NCBI GenBank assembly: GCA_016748015.1
Contig: JAAOMT010000193.1
Coordinates: forward strand, 22,656-86,655
From: Geosiphon pyriformis
Taxonomy: Eukaryota; Glomeromycota; Glomeromycetes; Archaeosporales; Geosiphonaceae
Direction: 5' to 3'
Length of the DNA stretch: 64,000 nt
A program made the position numbers and the translations under genes. The first letter of the stretch is position 1. Each line of letters opens with the position of its first letter. The notes beneath the pieces were generated by a model that had not been told where the DNA came from, did no database searches, and was given only the letters and a program-made list of their open reading frames with translations. Below, piece by piece: positions 20,441 to 31,823 of this stretch.

Positions 20441-23400
20441 AAAAAACAGACCAAACAAGAATCAATTTTTTTATAATATATTTTTTTATTATAATTTTTT
20501 ATCTTATTTTTTTATATTTTGTATTAATTAAATAAAAATATTATTACTTAATTAAAAAAAAATACATAATTTTAATATTTTGATTTTTAATATCTAATTA
20601 ATTGCTTTTTTTTATCTTTATTTCAGACCAGATGCTATTAATATAAATTTTTTTTGGAATTTTTATGACTGAATCAATTATTTTTGATTATAGTAATTAA
20701 TAAAATACCAATTTTTTTATTATTATTATTTTTTTATTTTTTTTACTTTTTTTTATTTTTTTTATTTTTTTTATTTTTTTTATAGAGTAGCAACATTAAA
20801 AATTAACTGTTTAAAAATAGATTTTGTAATAATTTAGTAAAAAAGAAAAGCTTTTTTAAGTTTAAATATTAATTTTATCTTATTAGATTACTAAAAAGAC
20901 AAAAAAACAATACTAAATCTTAATAACTATATTTATTAATTTAAAGAAAAATACAAATATAATAACACAATTAAAAAAACAATATCTTTGTATCTTATAA
21001 CAAAAAAATTCAATGAATAAAACTTTAGACAGAAAAATTTTCAAAAACTAATAACTTACAATATAATTAAAACCAATTTATTTGATTTTTATACTGCTTT
21101 TAGTATTTAAATTATGAGTGCCAAATCTTATAATTATATTCTACCAAGTTTACTTATAATAATAGTTATTGTAAATTTTTTCAAAAAATTTAATAAACTT
21201 AGAACATATTTTAATCTTTACCAAACTGTTTTTTAAATAAAATTATTCAACAAAATTATATGTTTTATATATATTTTATAAAACTAACCACAATTTTTAA
21301 TTCTTTTTTAGAGTATTTTCTATAACTGAATTAATAGCAAAAATTAATAATAAAGTTAATATATTCTTTAAAACTAAAAAATTGTTATTATAAAAATATT
21401 TAAATAATTATATATATTAAAGATTTAGTTTGATAACAATTTTAATAAAATTTTACAAACAATCTTAATTAATACTATAAAATAAGTATTTATTAAAACT
21501 CTTTTTTAATTATAAAGTTTAAAAATTATCAAAACTTATACATATTTTTATTAAATTAGCATCAATTTTAAAACTAGACAGAAGTTTAATAAAATTAGAA
21601 ATAAATTCAAAACACATATTATAATATTGTCAAAATTTATTTAGAATACTAAAAAGTTTAATAGTTTTACTAAAAAAAAGAAATTTTATTACTAAAAAAG
21701 ATTATTTAAAAAATTTGGCTTATTATATTAAAAAAACCAGTATTATTTATAAAATTCAAAAAAGTATATTATTGCTATTATAAAAAAAAATTATTAAGAA
21801 TATTTTAGCTTTTTGTTTATCTTAACATAATAAAATTTATTAATAATTTGATTTTATTAAGAACAAAAATAAGTTTATTATTGATTATTAAATAAATTAG
21901 CACTATTTTACAAAAAAAAAATTTAAAATATTATGTTATATATTGTTTTATTGTTAATAAAATTTTTTATCTATTTTTAAATAATTAAATTAATTTTATT
22001 TGATTTAATTTTGCAAAATTTTTGAAATTTTTTTGCAAAAAACCAAATCAATAATATTAATACTTAAATTATTATAAAAAATATCTTAAATAACTCTGTA
22101 TACTTTAAAATTTAACTTTAATTATTTGTGTATAAATTTTACAAATTTTGTATTTAAAATTAAGTAATTTTAAAAACCAGAAATTTTAATTTTAGTTTTA
22201 AAAAACACTTAATCTACAATAAGATACATAATATTTTTAAGATATTTTACATTATATCTAAATTTTTAACAAGTTTTGACTTTTTAAACTTAATATTTAT
22301 CATATTTAAGTTTAACAAAATAGAGTTTTTAAATTTGGTCTACTTAATATTATCAATATTTTTAAAATTATAAAATTTTAATTAATAATATAAGTTTTTT
22401 TATAATATAATACCAAAAAAAATAGCAAAATATAAAAAATATATATTATTTATTCTTTTTTTTATATATGTTTTATTAATATTAATTTTTGTTATACATA
22501 TTTTAAATTTTTTTTAATAAAAATCAAGTATTTAAAAATATTAGTTTAATAATTTTTAAATTAGCAAATTTTATTACAGTTTTATTTTTTTTATAGATAA
22601 ATATAATTTAATTGCTAACTATAATATAAACTTCTAAAATTTTATAATAAGCTGTAACTTATAATAAAAGATTATTATAAGTTATAAATTATATTTTTAG
22701 TAATAATATTTTTATTAAATATAAATATAAATTAAAAAAATTTTAAAAAAGTAAAAATTTTTGATTTTTTTGAGTTTTTTTCTATTATTAACAAATTAAT
22801 ATTCAAAAAAAAAATTTTACAAACTTAAATTCAATTTTTTTTTAAAAAAGAAAAAAAAATTATTGTTATTTTTAGTATTACTTTTTAATTAATTTTTTAA
22901 TAAAAATAAATTGATTTAAGTATTTATAAAATTATATTATTTAAAATATTAGAATATTTTTGTTATATAAAGTTGGTTTTCTTAATATTTAATCTATTAT
23001 TAATACTATTATAAAACTGTTTATTTTATTAATTTAAAACACTTTAAATTTAATTATTTTTATATTTAACTTATTAATAAAAGTTTCTATTAATAATATT
23101 TTAACACTAGTTTTTTTGCTTTTTTTGTCTATTTTGTTAAAATTTATGTTAATAAATTTTTTTAATACTAAAATAAACTTTTTTATTATTATTTTTTATT
23201 ATATTTATTCCAAATATGTCTATTATGTTTAACTTTATTAACAAAAATATATTAAAAAAAATAGCTTAAAAAAAACTTTTGAAAAAAAAACGATTTATTT
23301 TTTGTTTTTTTCATAGTTTAAAGATTAATAAAAAAAAAGTATTTTAAAATTTTTTTAATTTGTGTAATTTGTTGTATTATTTATAATTATAATAAATTTA

Positions 23401-23872
23401 GTTATAAGTATAAATAATTTTTTACTTTATTTTTATAATATGTTCTTATTAATTACAAAATAAAGTTTTTTAAAATAAATAATAAATTAAATTAAATTAA
23501 ATTAAAAAATAACATATAAAAAATAAGAATATAATTAAAAAAACTATTTTTTTTCTTACATCCCAAATTTTATAAAGAGCATAATTTTGATAAAAAAGTT
23601 TTTTATTTTTTTTTGTTGTTTCTATCAATATTTTTTAATTCAATAACTCTTTTTTTGTAAACATAAAAGCTGTTTTAAGCAGCAATATATCTAAGAAAAA
23701 AATACTTAAAGAGGCTTTTTATAATCCAATTGGTAGTTTTTTTTCCAAAAAAAAATTATTTTTAATAATGTTAAACACTCTGATAATAAAAAAATATCTT
23801 TTTGGTCAAATTTTGTTTTGATAATAATATGTTTTTGAATATAAATAGTAATTTTAATAATAGTAAATACAG
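20441..23872. other. AT-rich stretch without recognisable genes
   Basis: Almost pure A/T with homopolymer runs and simple repeats (for example tttattttttt units at 20730-20790). No ORF over 60 codons is open. It probably consists of transposons decayed past recognition, since recognisable decayed repeats lie on both sides, but I could not align any part to a family. Confidence 0.6.
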
Positions 23873-24675
23873 TATTACTTATAAAAATTAGAAATTATAA
23901 TAAATAGATAAAATAATTAATCAGAAATAGACATAATAAAAAAAAAATTTCAGAATTCCTCTTAAAAAATTGTAGAATTCCAGAATTTCAGAATTCTTTT
24001 CAAAAGAATTAAAAAATTTTAAAAAATCTCATATAATACGAATTATATATATAGTAAAAATATTAAAAACAAAAAAACAAACAATTTAGTTCAGAATAAT
24101 AATATCTCTTTCTTTAAAAAATAGTTTTTTATAACTTGAAATGGAATTATACTTATATTAATAAAACATTTATTATTATCCAAATTTATATTATTATTAC
24201 TTAATTAAAGAAATATTAATTTATTCCATAATATTAACACTTTATGTTAATAAAAGCCAATACTTAACTATACTAGACCAATAGCTCTTGATTATAACTA
24301 TTGATAGAATACTAATTTTTTCTTTTCTTTTTTTCTTTTTTTTTGTTTTGTTTCTTTATTGTTTACTAATTAATTAAAAAAATTAAGTACTAAGTAATTA
24401 ACATCAAAGATAGTCTGATAAAAAACCCAAGAACAAGGGTAAAAATTTAAGAATAGCTTACCAAAAAAGCACAACTGTCAAAATAAACTGGTCACTATGC
24501 TGAAAAAAAAATTCACAGAAAAAAACCATCAATTAAATTTTTGTTCATTATACAAAAGACTCAACTAAAATTTTTAGACTCTAAAATTTTCAGAAATTAC
24601 TATTATCAACAATTATTGAATACCAAGTTACAAATTTGTTATTTGTTTTAATATTCCAAATAATTACTTATAACA
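23873..24675 (+). repeat. Heavily decayed solo LTR of the element 1/2 type
   Basis: It starts TATTACTTATA (TGTTACTCATA after G-to-A and C-to-T) and keeps, in order, remnants of the ggaattcc block (cagaattcctctt near 23953), a tatatata box near 24045, the aatactta...agctcttgattataactattgatagaatactaat segment, the agtctgataaaaaaccc segment and the terminal taccaagttacaaatttgttatt block ending CTTATAACA. Nearly all differences are transitions towards A/T. No internal coding sequence adjoins it on the left. Confidence 0.72.
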
Positions 24676-24689
24676 ATAATAGTTTTGTA

Positions 24690-26314
24690 ACTAATGTTGA
24701 TGATAGTTCTTTTTTTGGTTTAGTTGTTACTATTCTTAAGACTAAAAAAATGGCTTCTGCTATGATTTTTGGTTCTTTTTTTGGTTTTTTTAATTTTAAT
24801 ATAAATAAAAAAGTTGGACTTCTCTTACTTTTTTTTAGTGTCTTATTATACAAAAAATGAATTGATTTTAAGATTACCAAAACTTAAGTAGAAATACTTA
24901 TTGAAAAATTTTTTGCTTTAAATATTAATTTTTTAGCTATAGAAGACAAGTTAACAATACTAAAAACTCAAATAATTAGAAAACTATTTTTAATAATTAA
25001 TGAATTTGAGAGAAGTCACTATTTCCTTAAAATTTAAAGAAATTATCAGATTAATGTTTATATTAGAAGAAAACATAGAGAAAACTATGTCATTAGCTGG
25101 TATAAAAGAGATTATTGTAAATACCAATCTCAAAAGACAAAAATTTATTCAAATCAAATTATAATTATTAAGGAAATTCTTATAAATACACTAAAAAAAA
25201 TAATTATTGCAGTTCTATTTAAGTTTGATTAAGTAGTGTTAATCTATTTATAATTAATTAGTTTATGACAGAAAACTGTGATAAAGTTTGCTAAATTAGT
25301 ACAGACAGATTAGTTGACAGCAAAGTAGTTATTTTTAATTAGAAAAAATTCAGTATACATAGCCAAAGCTATAAGAAATCATAATATTTAGTTGTTAAAA
25401 AATTAGTTTAAGATGCTTTTATTTATTTTGTTAATAAAAATAACTGCTTATAATTTAGGAACTTTATTGAAGAGAACTGGTAAAAAAACTTGTATTATTA
25501 ACTAATTATTTAATACTGGTAATAAGATTTGATGTGTTGTAGTTAGTTTTAAAATAAATAAAAAACTTAAGACTGTTTTTTGTACAGAGCCAATCTTTGG
25601 TAATATAAAATTCTTTTGGATTAAATTAGTAAAAAATATGGGTGTTTTGGATATTTGGTTCTAGAATATAATACATCAAACATATTTCTCATGTCTTTTA
25701 AAAAAATTTATAAAAAGATTGCTTTAGAAGAAAATTTTTTTTGGTTGGCCAGATTGTATGTTAAAAAAATGTTTTTATTTTATATTCTACTGTATTTGGT
25801 AGCAAATTTTGGCTTAGATAGTTTTATTTGCTGTTTTTTTTGATGATACTTATTTTGATTTTGGTTTTTTTTTTTTTGGTATATTATATGTTAAAAAAAG
25901 TTTTTAAGTTATTTAAGACAATTTACTTATTAATGTCTATTTGGCATTTTTGAAATGTTTTTTAAAGCTTTTGGCAGATCAAGTATCTAATATTATGCAA
26001 AGATTAAGTTTTGTAAATCTGGTATTTTTGAAACTTATTTCTCAATTCTTCTTTTCTATTGTGTCTGTATTATTAAATTTGAATTTAAATTTAAATATGG
26101 TTTTAGATAACCCACTTGTGTTACCTGTTTTTTTTCTTTCAATTAAAAATAAAAAAGTTTTAAATTTGGGTTTAAATAGATCAAAAATTCTGATTACCAA
26201 AGTAAATGGCTTGAAATCAAAAATAGTAACTTTTAAAGTTTTAGTTAGTTCAGTATTGGTAAGATTAGATCAGTTGTGTACTGGCTCAAGTCTTTTTGGG
26301 ATTGTTTTATCTTA
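24690..26314 (+). pseudogene. LINE ORF1 remnant
   Basis: Fragments include SSFFGLVVTILKTKK (24706 on), a region around 25560-25650 with a CTEPIFGN segment that in related elements precedes a zinc knuckle, and an open C-terminal part 25941-26314 (LLADQVSNIMQRLSFVNLV, LVRLDQLCTGSSL). The knuckle cysteines are mostly lost. ORF1 proteins of such LINEs bind the element RNA. Confidence 0.6.
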
Positions 26315-26344
26315 ACAACTGATTTGATTTGGAAATTGTTACAT

Positions 26345-29300
26345 GTAATGTTTGTAGTATTAATATTTTTACTAAGTAAAAAAATATAGTTTATTGGCAT
26401 ATAGAATTAAATAATATAATCTTTATTATTACAGAAACAAAATTGAGATTTAATGTTAAGCCATAAATAATAAATAAGTTTAATAAGATAAAAATTTTTA
26501 CATTCAGTTTAAACAAAGGCTTTTTTGGTGCTAGAGTAATAATTATTATAAACAATTTTCTGGTTTATTATGTTTTAAAGATAAAAAAGATCTCTGGTCA
26601 AATTATTTTAGTATAATTTTTGTTTAAAAATAAATTATTAATTATAATTTGGGTTTATATGCAGGTGTTTTTGCTAAAGCTAGATTTGGTCAAGTATTAG
26701 AAATTAATTTTTTTATTATTAAGACTATTAACTTTAGTACTTTTATGGTATTGGACAAAGATTTTAATAAAAACAGTTCAAAAAAAAGTGTAAGTTTTAG
26801 GTTTTATGTAAATTTAGGCTTAATTAACTCATTTAATAGATATTTATTAGTCAAGACTTCTATTTGGGATAATTTTAAAAGCATTAAAAAAGTCATTAAT
26901 TTTATTTTTGTAAACCAAAACTTGGCATTTGCAGTTGCTAATCATAAAATTAATATTGTGTTTGAGTTTTTTAATACTAATTACAAAGCAGTTTTAGTTG
27001 CAGTTAGCTTAAGTGGTTTTTTAAATATTTATCTTAATAATGATTATAAGCAGACTAATAGAAATAGATAAAAGTTCAAAATTAAAGATGCTAAGATTAA
27101 TAAATAATTACAGTTTAGGAAGTGCTTATTAGACAAATTCTTAAGAAAAATGGCTGAATTTAATAATACAAAATATTGTGACAATTTGGATACTATATAA
27201 AAAATTCTAAAAGAAATAGTAATAAGCTTTACTAATAAAGTGTTTTCTAAACTTTAGTTCAATAAGTTTAAATGTTTAAAAAATAGACAATTATTTAAGT
27301 TTTTTAAGCTAAAATTGTTAATGACCAAAATTATAAAGAGTTTGAATTTGAATCAAGTTTTAAAAACTGATTATTTTATTAATATTTGAATTAATATTGA
27401 CAAAAAAAAGGCTTTTAAATTGTGCATTATAATTAATAATAACATAAATTTGAAGAATATTCTATATTATTTGTTAAAAGTTAAGAAAAAATATTACAAA
27501 TTCAAGTATTATAAATCTAAGATTGCCTAAGATAATTTTATCAAAAAAACTATTAATAAGTATATGAAAAATTTTTGTTTTAATAAAAAAAGAATAATTA
27601 AAAGTAATACTTGATTATTTAATAGTTAATGATAATTTAATTCTAAAATTACATAAGATTAAGTTTATAATTAACACAATTATGAAAAAATAGATAAGAA
27701 AACATGTAATATTTAATGTTTTATCTAATAAATAGTCTAATTAACATGCTTTTTTAGATCATATTAATAATAATGCTTTCTCAAAAGTTATGAATAATAT
27801 TAAATTTGATGAGTTTTTACAAGTTGTTAAGAATTTATCTAATAAAAAACCCACGAGTCTCTTTGGTATTTCTAATAAATTCTAAAAACATGATAATATG
27901 CAAGTTTTGAGTAGTTTATTAGACATATTTAATATATGTTTAACATTAAACATAGTTTTTACACATTGAAAAAAAGTCTGAATTTCTATAATACCAAAGT
28001 TATATGATTGAAAAAGAACTTTTATAAATATTAGGCCAATAGTTTTGATTAAAACAGCCCAAAAAATTTATTTAAGATTCTTTTAGATAGAATTTTTTAA
28101 CTTGTAGCAATTTTAACATCTTGTATAGTGATAATTTCTTAGTTTTGAAAAGTATATTTATTTAAACTCCAATTTTTGCTGTTGGTTTTATTATTAAGGA
28201 TATATTAAAAAAGAACAAGAAGCTGTAACTAGTTTTTTAGAACATGCATAAAATATCAATTTTGTTGGATAATATTATTTAAAAAACAGTTTGGCTAAAA
28301 TTAAGATATATTTCTGTTTTATTATTTTTTTTGAAAATATATATAATAATTAAATTAATTAAATAATAACAGATTTTGGGCTTATAAAAAAGTATATTGT
28401 TTATAATAAACTAGATTAAAGTGAAGTATTTTTATCTTTATTATTGAAAATCTTCTATAATTTTTTGTTTTATAAGATTAAAAAACATGGCAGTTTGTAT
28501 GACTATAGATTAAATTCAAAATTTTTTATGCAGACTGACAAGTAAAATTTTAAAAATGACATATTATTTTTTTTAACAGCAAAAACTTTTGTTAACAACA
28601 CAATTTGGATTAAAAATAACATGACTATTATTCAGCATATTTTTAAACATAATTAATGAATTTTTTTAAATTAATAACATTTTAATTAATACAGATAAAA
28701 TAGTTGTTATACTTATTAATTAAAGAATAGAAGTTTTTTGTTTGGTGATAAGTAAATCAAACATTTTAATAGCTAAAAAAAGTGAATTATATAGATATTT
28801 AGACATTTTTTTGTTTACAAATAGTCTTTTTAAACCAAGTCTTATTAAATTTTACTTAAACATTAAGTTTTTTACAAATCTGGTTTTAAAAAAAGCTGTA
28901 TTTGACAAACAGTTTTTGTACTTAGTGTCTACTATTTTGCAATTAATAATTAGTTACAAATTTTAATTTAGTTATGTTTTGGTAAGTATGTATAAAAAAT
29001 AAGACAAAATATTAAGAAAAAAACTTAAACTTAAAGCCAATTTACCTAAAAATTTCCCTAATAAACTTATTGCTTATCTTGAGTTATATGGTCTAAAATT
29101 ATTTAAAAAATTATAAGTCAAAAATTCTTTGGTAAATTTAATAGTTTTTGTTAACTTAAAAGATATTTTTAGCAGATTGTTTAAATATAAAGCTATAAAT
29201 CTGCAGGCCATTAGTTGGATGTTTCAACAATTTTTTTGCTTTTCAATTACATTATTAATTAATCTTATAAATTGCTTTTTAGCTAGTGTAATCAACACTC

Positions 29301-30950
29301 TTATATTATGTAAATTATTTTTGAGCAATAATCTGCTTAATGTTTTTTGAGTTGGTAATAGTATTACTATTGTGAATGTTTTGAATTTAAAATAGTATTT
29401 GAGTGTAATAAATTTGCTAAAAAAATTTGATATTATTTTTACAAACCAGTTTCTAGATTATTATAATATATTTTTTATGTAAAATATATTTTACAAGTAG
29501 AAAAAACTGAATTCTAGAAATGTGATTCCTAATTGGTTCAGTTTATTGGTTAAGTTTATTAAAAGTAGTAATCTGAATAGTAATAGTGGTCTGATTTCTT
29601 ATTTTTTTTTGTTTAATGCTTAAGTAAATTTGGTTTTATTTGTAAGTATCTTTTAAAAAGTAGATCTAATAGTGTAGTTGTTTATACAAATAGTTTGGTT
29701 AAGAAATTAGAATTTGTAAGTGTTTACAGTAATACTGTTGTCTACTTTTTAAACATTGATATAAGTGAAAAAATTAAAATAAATGGCTTGTTTTCTTTAA
29801 CTTTAGCAAAACTACAAGTTATTGTTTTTGCTTTAAAATATATTCCAATGTTTAACTTAGTTGTGTTATTTATAAATAGTCAAATATCATTGAATATAGA
29901 TGTCTTAATTAGAAAAAATATCAATCTCAATTTTTGCAATAAATGCTAAATAAGAAAAGAACACATTCTTCATATTATTACATCTAAAAATCTAATAGTT
30001 AATTAAAATAAGATCAAAAATCATTTCAGAATTGTTGATAATAAGTGTGCTAATTTTTTTGCTAATTCTGTCATCATATCTGATTTTATGCTGCCTATTA
30101 AAATATTATGTCACTTTCTTATTATTGAAAACAAATCTGTTTCTTGAAATGTCCACTATTTTATTAGGCATCTTTTTAAAACAATCAGTTTTGTTGGTTG
30201 GAATTTTAAATGTGCTAATAATACTATAAACAAGTCTTTGTGTAGTCTGATTAATATGTATAGAATCTTTAATATATGGCATTTTAATAGTTGAGTTTAT
30301 TTAGGTTTTACCAATTCAATCTTTACAATACTTTAGTCTTATTTTATAAAAACCTTATACTACTGGTTGTTTATAGCCAAGAAAAAAAGATTATATAATT
30401 TGAGTTATCTTAGTATATTGTGTATTTAATGTAGATTAGTTAAGAACTTTGACTATACATTTTTTTGTATTCATAATAACTGTATTAGGTTAAATCTGAT
30501 TTAAAATGTGAACTGGTTTGCTAAGTGCTTATGCTATTAATAATATGATAATCTGGTCCTTATATAAGACCAAATCTTCTAATTATTTATATATGTTATT
30601 GATTGATAAAAAAATGGATGGTAAACACAGTATGTTTATTGGATGGCAGATCTAATAGTGTGTTGTTAATTATCAATTTGGTCCAAAGTTTTGCTAAAGG
30701 CCACAGATCTATCATTTGGTTGCTGACTATTAAACTAAGAGTGCATTATGAAAAGCATGATTTTTTACTACACAATAAATTCATGATTTCAGTTGTATTT
30801 GGCTTGGCATTTATATGGTCTCTTAAAATAATTCATGATTTTGGTTTTAGATTGAGTGTTCATGTTTGTTTTGGTTTATATTCTCATTTATCCAGTGTAC
30901 GTTTTGGTTTTTTGCATGACTTCTCTGTTGTAAGTAGTTTAGATGCGTAA
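26345..30950 (+). pseudogene. LINE ORF2 remnant: endonuclease, reverse transcriptase, RNase H
   Basis: Endonuclease is seen as ITETKLR (about 26437), then 26649-27071 open with DKDFNKN at the GDFN site and NTNYKAVLV at the catalytic DTDHKA-like site. RT is seen near 28210-28620: KNKKL, then MHKISILLD at the A-motif AYDSV-like site, and FVNNTIWI at the FVDD catalytic site, so both acids are lost. RNase H is near 29780-29930 (SLTLAKLQVIVFALK, LFINSQISLN). The C-terminal segment 30603-30950 is open (FGFRLSVHVCFGLYSHL). All catalytic sites are dead. Confidence 0.7.
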
Positions 30951-31180
30951 TCCTGCCTTGATTGGCCCGAGTGGCTGGTCACGTGTAGAAAGAGCATAAG
31001 CCACACTTAATATAGGATCTTGTATGGTTTTATGATTTTAGGCTGCATTCGTAAAACAATTAATAAAAAAAAAAAAGTTTATTTATTTATTATTAATTTT
31101 TTTAGAATTTTCAATAAATATACGCACAATATATTTAAATGCTCTAAAATAACGAAAAACTAAATAACCACAAAGTCAAA

Positions 31181-31348
31181 CAAATTTAATATGTTTTTAA
31201 TAAATATTTTCAAAATAAGTTTCAATTTATTCAATTAATAGAGATAATTGGTTTTAATTTTTAACAAATTTAATATGTTTTTAATAAATATTTTCAAAAT
31301 AAGTTTCAATTTATTCAATTAATAGAGATAATTGGTTTTAATTTTTAA
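31181..31348. repeat. Tandem duplication, two 84-bp copies
   Basis: The block caaatttaatatgttttt...gttttaattttta occurs twice head to tail (starts 31181 and 31265) with no difference that I can see. It lies between the LINE A-tail and VPS36. The remaining intergenic DNA 31078-31823 is AT-rich, with a region of ordinary composition from about 31725 that is probably the VPS36 promoter. Confidence 0.85.
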
Positions 31349-31823
31349 AAAACACTTAATGTAATAAAATAAAATAAAATCAATATAAAAATTGCAACTT
31401 TTAGACAATTGTAATTTTTGCAGTAATTACGACTTTTACAAATCGCGGCATATATATATAATTAAAAAATTGTTTTTAATTATAATTATTTATAATTGGT
31501 AAATTACTTTTTTTACGAATAGTTATAATTCAGACTTTAAAACACAATAATTGCATTTAATTAAAGAATAAAAAAGATTTACTTATTTATTTTATTATAA
31601 AGATTTTTTGATATGAGAAAATAATTTATATAAAAGACAAAAATAAATTAAAACACTTTGTAAAAAGTCTTTTGTCATTACGACTCTTTTAAATAACAAA
31701 TATTTTTTGATTCATTAACATTCCAGATAGATCACGGGGATTATTCTGGTTTAATTGGCTTGATGCGATATAGTAAACTGGTAAGAGACATTTGCTTGAT
31801 TTGCATCTCTTTTAAAAAGACCA

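Larger units (their letters stand above)
24676..31077 (+). mobile_element. Full-length but decayed LINE (non-LTR retrotransposon)
   Basis: The element has an ORF1 region, then an ORF2 region with endonuclease, reverse transcriptase and RNase H remnants, a short 3' UTR of nearly normal base composition (cttgattggcccgagtggctggtcacgtg at about 30957) and a terminal A-run at about 31064-31077. It abuts the LTR end at 24675. Coding remnants read in one direction but with stops throughout. Substitutions of the kind Ser-to-Phe, Pro-to-Leu, Ala-to-Val/Thr and Asp-to-Asn indicate C-to-T and G-to-A on both strands. I recognise the family from memory as one common in Rhizophagus; no alignment was run. 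Confidence 0.78.

Noticed and set aside
20700-20790. T-rich tract as a functional element
   Set aside because: Simple poly-T/ATTTTT repeat without structure beyond low complexity.
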